A DNA stretch of 64,000 nt from CAZVRZ01 sp964629965 (GCA_964629965.1 CAZVRZ010000008.1:8444-72443), one strand, 5' to 3'; positions 33,701 through 43,118 are shown, counted from the stretch's first letter. The notes: generated by a model not told the origin, from the letters alone. A program made the numbers and translations.

Positions 33701-36700
33701 AGGGGAAACGGACATCTTCGCGCACATCGCCAACCGAAAGCGGTTGGCTGGTGGTGATCATTTCACGCAGCAGCAAGCTGTCTTCCAGATCGACAGACAG
33801 ACCAACCCGCTCTTCGCTATCGGCAAAACCGCGCGCCGAGCGCACCGTGATGAGATTACCCTGGCGCAGCCACAATGTGCCCGTGTCGAAAGGCACAATA
33901 TCCCCAATATGATCGAGCAAGGTATTGATCAACTCATCCACTTGCAAACTGGATGAAATGCGCCCGGCCAATTCGGTCAAAGATTGCAATTGCCCGGCGC
34001 GTTCTTCGGCTGCCTGGTACAAGCGCACGTTTTCAAGCGTCAGGGCAGTTTGGCGCACCAACGCCGATACCAGGGATTGATCCTCTTCGGTGAATGCGGC
34101 CGTCGCCCGGAAGTTATCCAACACCAGCACACCCAATCTCTGATCAACCGTTTGGATCGGGACGATCAGGCTGGAAACTGGTAATCGACCTGCCGTTGCA
34201 TCCCGGTATAGAAGCAGGTTATCAGAGGAAAGATTGTAGTGCTGGGCAAAATCGACTTCATTGACCCGCAAAGCCTGGCCCTGGCTGAAAGCCATTCCAG
34301 GCAAAGCTTCACCGGATTGGTAGGGTATTCGCAAGATCTTGTCGTTATCGATATATCCCGAGGCAGCCCTGGGCGTCAGTAGGCCTTGCTCTTCTGACCA
34401 GATCGCCACCATACCGGCATGCGCTGAAGGGATACCCTTCAAAGTTGCATCGATCAAGGTACGCAAAATACTGGCGATATCCAACGTACCCACCTGGCGA
34501 CTGAATTCAACCAGCAAGTTCATTTCGCGCAAGCGGCGGTTGGTTTGCTCCTGCAAGTACAGGTTCTGCAAAACGACTGCCACCTGGCGCACCATGAGCA
34601 TATACACCTGTTCGTCTTCCGTGGTTATCAGAGGCAAAGGCGATTGGCTGATCGCCAACAAGACCGCATCGATACGCTCTTTCTCGCCATTCTCCCAATC
34701 GTCGTCCCCGGTAACAATAGGTAAGCAAATAAAGGCCTTGGCTTCCAATACAGTTAGCAGCGGAGAACCTTTCCATTCCTGGTTTTCATCCAGGTTGACT
34801 ACATACAGCGCCTCGCCATTTTGCAGGCTGTTGCGCAGCGGGTTGCGCTGGCCCAATAAGGCCTGGGGATTGGCTCCGGCAGGGCAGGACCCAAGAACAT
34901 GCAATATACGCGGCCCACCATCCGCCATCTCTCCGATAAGAACCGTGTTCATCTCCATGCTGGTCAGGAATTGCTGTCCAAGAGATAACAAGACGCCCGA
35001 ACGATCCACATTCTGGCTGGCGGCTTCCGATACTTCTAGCCCGGCCTGGATGCGATCCATGCGCTGGCTAAGCTGGCGCAACGCCACCGTTTGCTCCAGG
35101 TCTTTGTGCAAAAGCACCGGCAGGTGGCCTTGAGCAATCTGTAAAGCGGCCTGAGAACGCTGCGTCTCCTGCTGTAGAGAGGTTGCTAATGCATCCAACT
35201 CGAATACTTTTTGGTAATTCTCGATCACCAGGGCAGCCTGGCTGGAAAAGATTTCCAGTGCTTCGATCGATGGACGATCGGGGCGCAGCCGGTTGCGGGG
35301 AGCATCCACGCTGATCAATCCTACCGGGCGTTCGTTGGCATCATATAATGGCACCATCAATATATCGCTCGGATGCCAATACAAACCTTTCGAATTTTGG
35401 GTTTCCGCGCTTTCATCATCCATGATTTGGAGCGTGTGTACTTCTTTCGGTAAAACAGGTGTACGCTCGTGCGGAATAAAATAAGAACTATTATAGCGAT
35501 ATTCCGGCAGCAATAATTGCCGGACGCTTTCCCAGGGTTGGATGTGGCTTTTGAGATCTTGCATGGCATCCAGAGGAATTCCCGCCCCAGATACCCGCTC
35601 TAAATTCCCAGAGCGCTTATCATAAATGCTGATCAGAACAATATCGAAGGGCGTAGCGTCCTGAATACCATAAGCAATGGTTTCCAGAGTCTCTTGCAGG
35701 GGGCGCTCCGTATGCAGATACTGGGTCGTCTCCAACAAGGCCGTCATCGTTTCAACCCGCCGGTTCAAGAGCTCGGTCCGCTGCACCTGTTCCTGGTAGC
35801 GCTGGGCGTTGCCCAAGGCTATGGCAGCTTGCACCGCCAGGCTCTGTGCAATCTCCAAGCCGGTTTTGTCAAAATGGTTCAGGTTCTTAGAATGCAAATG
35901 GATCAAACCCGCGATGCGGTCTTGAAAAGCGATGGGGACGATCATCGCCGCGCGCACGCCGGCGTGAGGTTCGGGGAAATTATCCAGGCGGCGAATATCG
36001 TCTGCAATGAATGGCTGCCCGCTGTTCAAGATATCCTTTTCAACTGCAGATAACCTCGGGGAAACCGGATCGCCCAGGTAAAACGAAATGTTCTGAGTGA
36101 TCCGCCCCTGCTCATCCTGATCAAACAACAGGATCGTGCCGCAATCTGCGTCGGTCGTTTGCAAAGCCTCATCGTAAACCAGTTTCAGCAAACGAGGCAG
36201 GTCAAGGGTAGTGTTCAACTCCCGGCTGACCCTGGTCAGCGCCAACAATTGAACCACCCGCCTGCGCAAGCTTTCATCGGTCTGGTTGTAAAGAGAAGCT
36301 TTTTCAACCGCACTGGCCAATTGGCTGGCTGTGGTCGTGATCAGCGACAGGTCGTTCCGGTCGAAATGACCCACCGCGCCACTGCCCAACACCAGCTCGC
36401 CAAGGCTCTGGTTGCGCACGAACAAGGGTGCGCCTACGAAGGACTTGATTGCCAGGCTGTCTACCAACCCCTGGTAAAAGGGCGGGATGGCGGTTTGTTC
36501 CAGATCCTGGTCCAGGAGAGGCTTGCGGCTGCCTGTAATCGTTTCGCGGAATAGCGTATCGCTCGTAGAAATCCGGTTCAACTGGAGTCCCTGGGCAGGG
36601 TGTGGCGTGAACAAAGAATCCTTGTGCAGGTATAACTCGCTGAGATTTTCATCGATCAAGATGATCGCCCCCAGGTCTGCTCGGAACAACTGGGCCAGCT

Positions 36701-38300
36701 CTCGCAAAGAAAAAGTCAAGATCTCATCAAGGGTGGCGCTCGAGCCTGCCAGGCTGGCAATCCGTCGCAAAGCATCTGAACGCTGCGCTCTTTCCTGGCT
36801 TTGCCGTACCAACATCGCATTTTGGATGATGGCAGCGGATTGCGCCGAGACAATCTCCAACAACCGCATATCATCCTTATCGAAGATCGAGCCATCCAAT
36901 TTGTCTGCCACCTGCAGATATCCCAGGCTTTGCCCACCGCTGATCAAAGGCATCAGCACGGTATTCAAGAAACCGGCGGCTTGCGCAATATTGCTCAAGC
37001 CCATCATGTCCAGGCGTTCATCCTCTCGAGCATCCTCCGAAACAATGATCTCTTGACTATTCCAAAAGGCCTCGGCAGCAGTATCCGGATGAATAGGAAC
37101 AACATATAATTCCACTAACGAAGGGATGCCATGGAATGGGAGGCGAGCCTCCAACACATGCCGGTTGGAATTGTAGATCAAAAAGCCAAGGGTTTTGACA
37201 GGTATCAGCGGCAAGATGCCATCTACCAATTGCTGGAACAGGTCTTGCATCTCACGGAAATCGCCAATCGCGTGAGCCAGTTCCGCCAACCCCGACAGTT
37301 CCAAGATACGCTTCTGTTCGGCGCGGAACAGGATGGCATTGTTCAGAGACGATGCCGCCGGGCCAGACAGGATGCGCAAGATCTGGAGATCATCATCATG
37401 GAAGGCATTTTTTACCAGGGAAGCCGCTTCGAGTGTGCCGACCAACTCACCGCCTACCAGCAATGGAATACCCACATAAGAATTAAAGGGATATTGCTTG
37501 CGATCAATAGCGGGCCGGGCTTCTCGGAACGCGCCCACATCGGCGATCAGCAATGATTTGCGATTGGATAACAGATAGCCAGTATAACCTTGATCGGGAG
37601 CATAACGGTCCGTCGCTTCTTCCAATCGCCGGTCCACTCCTTCGATCCCCACAAACCGGTAAGGGATCAAGTTTTTGCCATCCTGGTCCCAAATAGTAAC
37701 TTCAGCAAAATCTGAGGGGATCAGGCGCTCCACACTCTCCAGGATGGTTTGCAGCGTGCGGTCCAGATCCAGGTTGCTGGAAATCGTCTGGCTTAACTCG
37801 GAGAAGATATCCAAGGTGTGGTCAGAAACGGCCGAGCCTTCTTGCCCAACCGAGGCGATTTGAGGCCGCCGGATGGCAACCAACATGGCTGTGGTCGACT
37901 GTATCTTTTCATTACCGCCCGAAACAGGGTAAGAGATGAAGAAAGAATTCCCTTCAACCAGGCGGCCATCCAACGAAAAACGCGCCTGGCCTTCTGAAAC
38001 ACAAAGGCCCAGGAATAGATCGCTAGGACGGGTTTTTCGAGCCAAACGCTCCAGGTTTGGTTCTTCCTCCAGATAGCCAAACCATTCGCGCGCGGTTTGA
38101 TTCGAATATAAAACTCGCCCACCGGTAGCCACGAGCAGCACTGCTTCGTTCAGGGCCGTAATCTCGGCGGGTCTTTGGGCAGGAATCGTTGGTAAGACCG
38201 GTCTTTTGGCGCGCGCAAGCAATCGTAGCGCCAGGAAAATAGAGAACAGCGCCACACATGCTATAATGATCAGGAACAAACCAAAGGTTACAGAATTCAT
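30777..38300 (-). CDS. Giant multi-GAF sensor histidine kinase
   Basis: The 2507-residue protein has one N-terminal membrane helix (residues 7-28) and a PAS-like domain (about 45-155). Eleven consecutive GAF-like units follow (about 175-2125), separated by helical linkers with NAxLY-type ends, then a PAS domain (about 2150-2265, starting ILEAVADGVLVTD). The HisKA H-box SHELRTPM has its His near residue 2280. The HATPase carries DNLIENAYQYT, DNGIGI and GTGLGLPI. There is no receiver attached. Known: GAF units bind small molecules or act as signal transmitters, and most kinases have one to four. Genes on both sides encode receivers (38345, 30360), which are the likely targets. Frame and composition are continuous throughout, with no sign of an assembly artefact. 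Confidence 0.95.
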   Translation of the reverse strand: MNSVTFGLFLIIIACVALFSIFLALRLLARAKRPVLPTIPAQRPAEITALNEAVLLVATGGRVLYSNQTAREWFGYLEEEPNLERLARKTRPSDLFLGLCVSEGQARFSLDGRLVEGNSFFISYPVSGGNEKIQSTTAMLVAIRRPQIASVGQEGSAVSDHTLDIFSELSQTISSNLDLDRTLQTILESVERLIPSDFAEVTIWDQDGKNLIPYRFVGIEGVDRRLEEATDRYAPDQGYTGYLLSNRKSLLIADVGAFREARPAIDRKQYPFNSYVGIPLLVGGELVGTLEAASLVKNAFHDDDLQILRILSGPAASSLNNAILFRAEQKRILELSGLAELAHAIGDFREMQDLFQQLVDGILPLIPVKTLGFLIYNSNRHVLEARLPFHGIPSLVELYVVPIHPDTAAEAFWNSQEIIVSEDAREDERLDMMGLSNIAQAAGFLNTVLMPLISGGQSLGYLQVADKLDGSIFDKDDMRLLEIVSAQSAAIIQNAMLVRQSQERAQRSDALRRIASLAGSSATLDEILTFSLRELAQLFRADLGAIILIDENLSELYLHKDSLFTPHPAQGLQLNRISTSDTLFRETITGSRKPLLDQDLEQTAIPPFYQGLVDSLAIKSFVGAPLFVRNQSLGELVLGSGAVGHFDRNDLSLITTTASQLASAVEKASLYNQTDESLRRRVVQLLALTRVSRELNTTLDLPRLLKLVYDEALQTTDADCGTILLFDQDEQGRITQNISFYLGDPVSPRLSAVEKDILNSGQPFIADDIRRLDNFPEPHAGVRAAMIVPIAFQDRIAGLIHLHSKNLNHFDKTGLEIAQSLAVQAAIALGNAQRYQEQVQRTELLNRRVETMTALLETTQYLHTERPLQETLETIAYGIQDATPFDIVLISIYDKRSGNLERVSGAGIPLDAMQDLKSHIQPWESVRQLLLPEYRYNSSYFIPHERTPVLPKEVHTLQIMDDESAETQNSKGLYWHPSDILMVPLYDANERPVGLISVDAPRNRLRPDRPSIEALEIFSSQAALVIENYQKVFELDALATSLQQETQRSQAALQIAQGHLPVLLHKDLEQTVALRQLSQRMDRIQAGLEVSEAASQNVDRSGVLLSLGQQFLTSMEMNTVLIGEMADGGPRILHVLGSCPAGANPQALLGQRNPLRNSLQNGEALYVVNLDENQEWKGSPLLTVLEAKAFICLPIVTGDDDWENGEKERIDAVLLAISQSPLPLITTEDEQVYMLMVRQVAVVLQNLYLQEQTNRRLREMNLLVEFSRQVGTLDIASILRTLIDATLKGIPSAHAGMVAIWSEEQGLLTPRAASGYIDNDKILRIPYQSGEALPGMAFSQGQALRVNEVDFAQHYNLSSDNLLLYRDATAGRLPVSSLIVPIQTVDQRLGVLVLDNFRATAAFTEEDQSLVSALVRQTALTLENVRLYQAAEERAGQLQSLTELAGRISSSLQVDELINTLLDHIGDIVPFDTGTLWLRQGNLITVRSARGFADSEERVGLSVDLEDSLLLREMITTSQPLSVGDVREDVRFPSLLEHQYLSWLGAPLLSKGEVIGVIVLEKIEPHFYRNEHVQAMIALASQAAVTLENARLYEDSVRRAGELDQRSQRLSLLNRLSNALSASLDLKSMVKTTSEEMHKAVHSTRVSVITYDLAGALALQAEDPKRSEALPLAMPPSPLFDRLRESLGVFSSDDVSSEADLESLREFFKARRTGSVLILPLAVSNRMIGVVITHAEKGYRFSHDEVELALTICNQAAVAMQNANLFIETERLFAETQERTAELASLFDLSVNLTQVLDERRLLDITFEQIDRLLEPDRSLLVLMDETGKLVAHTAEKGQRLEGELLESGSSGFCEQVIRTSKPLLAPETHDLAGEDVRVTPDDPYHCWLGVPLVVRGATMGVISIQSLLPNAFGDSHMRLISQIANQLSVALNNAQLFAQVQSYAADLEQRVNDRTEQLAREHNRIQSLHSIIAELSASLDLDMVLNRTLAVINETIGAEHSVIMLNQPDSAYMYLRASLSEYMEPAPKGGCQSGLKRTEGLVGWVISNRQPVLVDDLLEDERWLRRDDSQQHRSLIAVPLIVSEDILGVLMLYHRQVGHFSEDQLDLIQATAKQIAITINNAQLYGLIRDQAERLGDMLRTQHVETSRSQAILEAVADGVLVTDARRVITMFNASAEKLLNLKRADVVGQSLESFIGLFGKAAHSWSETIQIWSTDPGSYSGDTYAEQIDLDDRRVVSVHLSPVRLRNDFLGTVSIFRDITHMIEVDRLKSEFVATVSHELRTPMTSIKGYVEIMLMGAAGQLNPQQAHFLEVVKGNTERLAILVNDLLDVSRIEAGKVTLSFQAVDLIKVADGVITAMTRRMEDEQRPMTIERAWQNDLPMIYGDPERIRQIIDNLIENAYQYTPENGKIIIEMFPVDQVVQINVKDNGIGIKPEEQGRVFERFYRGEDPLVLATSGTGLGLPIVQTLVSMHNGRIWFESNGIPGEGSIFSVSFPIYVPGKVEEA

Positions 38301-38344
38301 CGTCGCCCGAAACCGGCTCCAGTCAAGCTAATCAAACAGGCAGG

Positions 38345-39232
38345 CTAAATATCCTTGCGGCGCGCCTCTGCCGCCAGTTCAGTGATTTCGCGGATATCGG
38401 CAAAATCATACTTGGATGGCGATACAATGCCAACGGAAAGCGACATCAGGGCGACTTTCTGGTTATCGCCGGCAGGGGTGTTGGCCAGGACGTACCCCTG
38501 GTCGCGATCCATAAAGTTATAATGCGTGAGAACCTCTTCGGCGAAGCGCGCTTTCAGGCGGGTGCGAATCGCATCCGCAGCTTCTTCCGAAGTGATCACA
38601 ACAAAGTTATCCCCGCCGGCATGGCCAATGAAATCGTTGGAGGTACCCAGCTCATCGACAATCTCGTTCAACATCATCGCGCCGAACCGCAGCACATCAT
38701 CCCCGGCAATAAAGCCATATACATCTTTGAAAGCATCAAAGTGATTGATGCGGATATCCATCAACGCCCAATTTTGCTGGCGAATGATGCGGCGGAGCTG
38801 CTCTTCGATCAAGCGGCCTGAAGGTAAACCCGAGCGGGGGTCCGTCAGGTTTTGTTGTTCGGCGCGCTCGATCGCCCGCTGGACGCGCAATTTCAATTCC
38901 TCAATATCAAAAGGCTTGGTGATGTAATCATCTGCTCCCAACTCCAGGCCTGCCAGTTTATCACTGCGCTCATCCTTTTGCGTCAAAAAGATGATCGGCA
39001 CATGGCTGGTGCGGATATTGGTGCGTAGAATCCGGCAGACCTCAAACCCATCGATATCCGGAAGCATAATATCCAACACAATAAGGTGAGGCAGATTCGA
39101 GCGCGTTTTCTCGAGCGCAACAGAACCACGCGGCGCCACATCGACCACGTAGTTCTGTCCAGAAAAATATATCTGGAGCATATTCGAGATATCAGAATCA
39201 TCCTCAACAATCAATAATCTGGATTTTCCCAT
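38345..39232 (-). CDS. Receiver-GGDEF protein with degenerate GGDNF active site
   Basis: The 295-residue protein has a canonical receiver (residues 5-118; D11/D12, phospho-acceptor D54 in VLDIMLP, K106 in TKPFD) and a GGDEF-like domain (about 130-295). The signature is GGDNF (206-210), with Asn replacing the catalytic Glu, and the domain is diverged. Diguanylate cyclase activity is therefore unlikely. Known degenerate GGDEF domains bind GTP or c-di-GMP or act as scaffolds. It ends 44 bp upstream of the giant kinase start and begins 2 bp after the AAR-like gene. Confidence 0.9.
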   Translation of the reverse strand: MGKSRLLIVEDDSDISNMLQIYFSGQNYVVDVAPRGSVALEKTRSNLPHLIVLDIMLPDIDGFEVCRILRTNIRTSHVPIIFLTQKDERSDKLAGLELGADDYITKPFDIEELKLRVQRAIERAEQQNLTDPRSGLPSGRLIEEQLRRIIRQQNWALMDIRINHFDAFKDVYGFIAGDDVLRFGAMMLNEIVDELGTSNDFIGHAGGDNFVVITSEEAADAIRTRLKARFAEEVLTHYNFMDRDQGYVLANTPAGDNQKVALMSLSVGIVSPSKYDFADIREITELAAEARRKDI

Positions 39233-39234
39233 AA

Positions 39235-40341
39235 TCAGCCTCCCAGGACAACAAAGTGACCTAAACGATTTCTCACATTCCGGCGTACACGTTCCACCTG
39301 CTCTTCAGACACAGGTTTATCAAACGAGCGAAAACCGCTTAAGCGAAAGCCGTGTTTACTGGCAATCGCTTGAATTTCTTTTACTTGATCTATTTTAATA
39401 TCTTTTCCCAAAGTATAGTCCTCAAACCGTCCTTCCAGCGCTAAAGCCATGGTTTCTGCCATGCAGGCATAAGCCTTTCCCGCAGGAAAGCCAAAATCAA
39501 AATGGAAATCCACCGGTCCGGGCACTTCCACCATACCACCATCGATCACCAGAACGTCACTCCTTTGCGAAGCCACTTGAGCAGCCACATTCCGAGGGCG
39601 CGCCACATCACAAACCACGCTGCCAGGCCGGATGAATTGCGGATCGATAATCGCATGAACTGCGCTGGTGACCGTCAAGACCAAGTTTGCCTTCCGAAGA
39701 TCCTCCATGTTCGTACTAACCAAAATATTTCCTGCCGCGCCTTGAGTAACCAACTCATCACGCAGCTCCTCCAGGGCATCCATCCGGCGGGCGATCAAAA
39801 TCATCTCGCCGGCCTCGGGAGCAAGCAGTTGAGCGCAAACTTTGCCGATTGCACCCGTGGCGCCTACGATTGCAACGCACGAACTCTGCAAAGATGTTCC
39901 CATCATGACGGCGGCTTGCTTTATGGACTCCACCGACATCGCAATCGTATAAGCATCGCCCGTAGTGACTGGGATATCCAGTTTGTCTGCCACAGTCACT
40001 CCAGCATCTCCAACAACCGATGTGAATGCTCCTAACCCTAGTATTTTAGCACCAAGTTGCTCTGCTAAACAACCTGTTTCTATAATCTTACGATAAACTT
40101 TCTTTTCAGGCAACTCCATGAAATGCTTTGGCGTTAAAGGGCAAGCAATCAACCACCCTTTGATTGTTTTTCCAGTGCTAACACTGGTGATACCGGTGAC
40201 TTCAGAAAGATACACTGCTGGGAAAAGCGGGGCAAAATGATAGATCATCCAATCGTTGGCAATGGCTCCCAACAATGGATACTTCCGTTTGATATCTCGT
40301 TTTGGATCAATGGGGTGGATAATGAAGGCAAAGGTGTCCAC
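39235..40341 (-). CDS. Acyl-ACP-reductase-like NAD(P) dehydrogenase
   Basis: The 368-residue protein has an N-terminal TGITSVSTGKTIKGW segment, a Rossmann motif GATGAIG (160-166), LIARRMDALEELRDEL, and VIDGGMVEVPG. It also has YACMAETMALALEGRFEDYTLG with Cys293. This order and spacing match cyanobacterial long-chain acyl-[ACP] reductase (AAR). AAR forms a thioester on a Cys in an ACFAE-like motif at nearly the same position and makes fatty aldehydes. The wider family includes shikimate/quinate dehydrogenase-like proteins. No aldehyde deformylating oxygenase is in the window. Inferred product: a fatty aldehyde or related lipid. It is embedded in a signalling operon next to a V4R protein. Confidence 0.75.
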   Translation of the reverse strand: MDTFAFIIHPIDPKRDIKRKYPLLGAIANDWMIYHFAPLFPAVYLSEVTGITSVSTGKTIKGWLIACPLTPKHFMELPEKKVYRKIIETGCLAEQLGAKILGLGAFTSVVGDAGVTVADKLDIPVTTGDAYTIAMSVESIKQAAVMMGTSLQSSCVAIVGATGAIGKVCAQLLAPEAGEMILIARRMDALEELRDELVTQGAAGNILVSTNMEDLRKANLVLTVTSAVHAIIDPQFIRPGSVVCDVARPRNVAAQVASQRSDVLVIDGGMVEVPGPVDFHFDFGFPAGKAYACMAETMALALEGRFEDYTLGKDIKIDQVKEIQAIASKHGFRLSGFRSFDKPVSEEQVERVRRNVRNRLGHFVVLGG

Positions 40342-40344
40342 ACA

Positions 40345-41622
40345 TCACCACGAGTCATCACTCACCTCACCCGGACGCGGATAAAGACGAGGATGAAGCT
40401 TTGAGAATTTTAATTGATGGTGGTCGCTATCTTCGTAATGCACATCTTTTTCGATAACCCGACGCTCCTTCGAAGCAAACAAGACAACATCCGACTCGAT
40501 CGTTCGCGCCGGAAAGATGATCATCCCTGCGCCCAGGCGGCAGTTGTGCCCAACACAACCTCCCAAGACCGGGCGGTTCGCAATTCCCAATTTGCCATTT
40601 CCATCCAGGGAGCGGATCTGGGAGGGCAGCAAATTATAATCAGTGAATGTTGAGCCCGCGCCAATGAAAGTGTTTCTACCCACCACACACATTTGCAGGC
40701 ACGTGTTTTGCGCCACCATACTGTTATCCATGAAGGTAGTCATAAACAAAGCGGCCCTAAACGGTAAAAAGGCGCCGTCCCCCACAACCGAGAGCATCAA
40801 TTGACAGCCCTGGCCCACATTGACATTATCACCGATCACGCAGTTCTCGATAGCAACCCCCGCCCCAATGGTAACATTATCGCCAATCGAAGTGGGACCA
40901 TGGATCACTGCGCTCGGGTCAATGGTGCAATTGCGCCCAATCTGCACCACCTTAGAACAATCAAGCACCTGTCTCCCCTCGTACATAGCCGTTGCCAGCA
41001 CCCCTAGCTTGAAAAAAGGGTCTTGATTCAAACGCTCTTCGAAACGACCGGCGCGCGCAAAAATACCGTAAACGACATCTGCAATGAAAATATGCACCCA
41101 GGCATCGATCGCCATGATACTGCGTAGAGGCACCTGGAATGTCAGATCACCCTGCTCGTATGCCATATAGGTGGGCACGTGATAATAGCCCGCCTCGGTT
41201 GTTTTTAGATCAATGATCAACGGCTCTACTTCATCCACAGGCCCGTGCGGGTAATACCACATATCCAGCAAATAAACATCGCCGCTGCGAGTATAAGATG
41301 TAGAGAGTGGCAGCGCATGCTCGCGAAAAGAGGACTGGTCTGGCGACATGGCAACCCGGCAAGCTTTCTTTCGCTGCCTGGCCTGGCTCAAAAATTCCTG
41401 AACAAATTCCGTGTCAAAAAACAGGTTATCGCGGTAAACGAAGCATTCTTCCCTGGTGGGTGGAAGAGAGGCTCCATAAGGAAGCTCCATTTCGCGGTGC
41501 GTGAACGGCGTTAAAACATCCCGCTGCATCAACCATAAAGGTTTGTTCATAATACGCAAATCACGCGCCCGCTCATTGAAAGGGACTAAGAACTTTGGAT
41601 CTTGAAGAATGATCTTCAGCAT
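40345..41622 (-). CDS. Left-handed beta-helix (hexapeptide repeat) protein
   Basis: Residues about 220-385 of 425 show hexapeptide repeats typical of left-handed beta-helix acyl/nucleotidyl-sugar transferases (IGRNCTIDPSAVIHGPTSIGDNV in pieces, VIGDNVNVG, VVGRNTFIGAG, VGHNCRLGAG). The N-terminal 200 residues are unlike GlmU uridyltransferase and I do not recognise them. The C-terminal tail is hydrophilic. The gene ends 3 bp before the AAR-like gene. Acyl transfer to or from the lipid handled by that reductase is an inference. It could instead be a carbonic-anhydrase-like or purely structural beta-helix. Confidence 0.75.
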   Translation of the reverse strand: MLKIILQDPKFLVPFNERARDLRIMNKPLWLMQRDVLTPFTHREMELPYGASLPPTREECFVYRDNLFFDTEFVQEFLSQARQRKKACRVAMSPDQSSFREHALPLSTSYTRSGDVYLLDMWYYPHGPVDEVEPLIIDLKTTEAGYYHVPTYMAYEQGDLTFQVPLRSIMAIDAWVHIFIADVVYGIFARAGRFEERLNQDPFFKLGVLATAMYEGRQVLDCSKVVQIGRNCTIDPSAVIHGPTSIGDNVTIGAGVAIENCVIGDNVNVGQGCQLMLSVVGDGAFLPFRAALFMTTFMDNSMVAQNTCLQMCVVGRNTFIGAGSTFTDYNLLPSQIRSLDGNGKLGIANRPVLGGCVGHNCRLGAGMIIFPARTIESDVVLFASKERRVIEKDVHYEDSDHHQLKFSKLHPRLYPRPGEVSDDSW

Positions 41623-41657
41623 ATCTTTCTCGCGGCAACCTGAGAATATACCATTCT

Positions 41658-42290
41658 TTACTCTAAATACTGCTTCTCGATCTCAATGGTGCAAGCCGCA
41701 TCGCCTTTAGCAACGCAGGCGGTTTCTTCCACACTATAATATTTTCCATTGCTTACCCAAAAGAGAGCTTCCTGAAGAAGCCCCACGCTCATGTGACAGA
41801 CCGGCACATCTGCCTCACGCTGCCAACACAAGGGGCAGCGATCAATATGCCACAAAATTTTATCATCTGTCATCTCAATTCTTATGCGCTGGTCTGAATA
41901 GCGATTGAATACATTCGCAAAGATCTCAGCCCCCGCCGCCATCTTATTTTCCAGAGGCAGCAAGCGGAAGTTCATATCCGTCAGCCCCAGGCCAGGGCCC
42001 AGTTCGCGCAAGCCATATTGAAAAGCCGCCCGCCCCGATCGCAAAGCAACTCCCCGTCCGGCCCGGACGCCATAGATATGCTCCAGGGCAAGCATCAATT
42101 GGCTGAGCGTCTCGAAAGGAAACCCCGCATCCAGGTTGTCTTCAGGATAGGTTAAGATCAGATGGTATAAACCCGCCTGGTTTAAAATAGCATTGACTCC
42201 CTTGCGGCCCAATACTTCCTCAAGCGAAAGCAAAATAATTCGACCCAATTTATTGGGGAGATAGAAGCCAGGCAATGTTTGATCTGTCAT
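41658..42290 (-). CDS. V4R (4-vinyl reductase) domain protein
   Basis: The 210-residue protein has the V4R fold signature in its C-terminal half: FNRYSD, then RCPLCWQ, a histidine/cysteine helix CHMSVGLLQEALFWVSNG, and the closing ACVAKGDAACTIEI. Cysteines 152, 155, 165, 192 and 200 fit the metal or ligand site of V4R and heme-NO-binding-like (BchJ, XylR) domains. Known: V4R domains sense small hydrophobic molecules such as aromatics. The start ATG overlaps the hydrolase stop (ATGA). Inferred: a cytoplasmic sensor or carrier for a hydrophobic ligand made or cleaved by neighbouring enzymes. Confidence 0.85.
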   Translation of the reverse strand: MTDQTLPGFYLPNKLGRIILLSLEEVLGRKGVNAILNQAGLYHLILTYPEDNLDAGFPFETLSQLMLALEHIYGVRAGRGVALRSGRAAFQYGLRELGPGLGLTDMNFRLLPLENKMAAGAEIFANVFNRYSDQRIRIEMTDDKILWHIDRCPLCWQREADVPVCHMSVGLLQEALFWVSNGKYYSVEETACVAKGDAACTIEIEKQYLE

Positions 42291-43118
42291 GATAATACGG
42301 TCACTTCAGGGCTAGATTTTCCACTGCTGCCATCATCATCCAAAAAATCTTTCAGAATTTCCATAAATCGTTGGGGTTCGTCCAGCATCACAAAATGCCC
42401 TGCGTTTTTGAATCTTTCAATGCGTGCCCCTGGGATCCCTGCCTGGATCGGTTTCCATTGCTCCGGGTGCACAACGATATCCTTGTCGCCATACATACCC
42501 ATGACCGGCACCGAGACGTCTCCCAACCGGGGTCGCAAATCTGTTTGCCGCAAAGAAGCAATGCTGTACAAGAACGACTCGAGGGTCGTTTTAGAAATAT
42601 CGCGGTCCATCATTTTAGACCAATTGGGATCTCTGGAATAAAAAGGTGCCATGATCCGAAAATATGTGGTAAAGAGCCAGATATTTCTATAGATAACAGA
42701 AGCAAAAAATTTTCGCCCACATAACTTCAACAGCAGATGAAGCGAAGATCCTGCAATCGGAGAACCTACTACCACCACCTTGCGCACTCGCGTGGGGTAC
42801 TGCATGGCCACCGACAAGCTGACAGTGCCGCCCATGCTGTGCCCAACCAGCGGAGCAGAAGCAATACCCAGCTTTTCCATGAATTGATCCACCAGGCTGA
42901 TAAAGTCTTGCACCGCATAAGAATCTCGCTTCTTGCCAGATTCCCCAAAACCCCAGAAATCCATGGCATATGTGCGGTAATACTTGCCCAGGTAACCCAT
43001 GGTTTCTTGCCAGAGACCCCAAGAACCCAACCAGCCATGCAGCAAGATAACCGGGCGGCCGCGCCCATAAACCTCGTAATNNNNNNNNNNAACTGCGATA
43101 AGAAGCCTGGGTGATCAC
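42287..43118 (-). CDS. Alpha/beta hydrolase (contains scaffold gap)
   Basis: A GTG at 43118 overlaps the GTPase stop (GTGA) and reads ITQASYRS into the gap. Beyond it the frame resumes with YEVYGRGRPVILLHGWLGSW. Seen: oxyanion HGW, nucleophile elbow GHSMG with Ser intact, Asp in GDKDIVV, and His in NAGHFVMLDEP. The N-terminal layout equals the paralogue at 29559 (HYEVLGRGRP), which supports the start and shows that only a few codons are missing. Full length would be about 277 residues. Family members are esterases, lipases or epoxide/lactone hydrolases; the substrate is not evident. The stop overlaps the V4R start. Confidence 0.85.
43081..43090. other. Scaffold gap (10 N)
   Basis: Ten N inside the N-terminal coding region of the hydrolase. 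Comparison with the paralogue suggests that few residues are missing. Confidence 0.95.
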
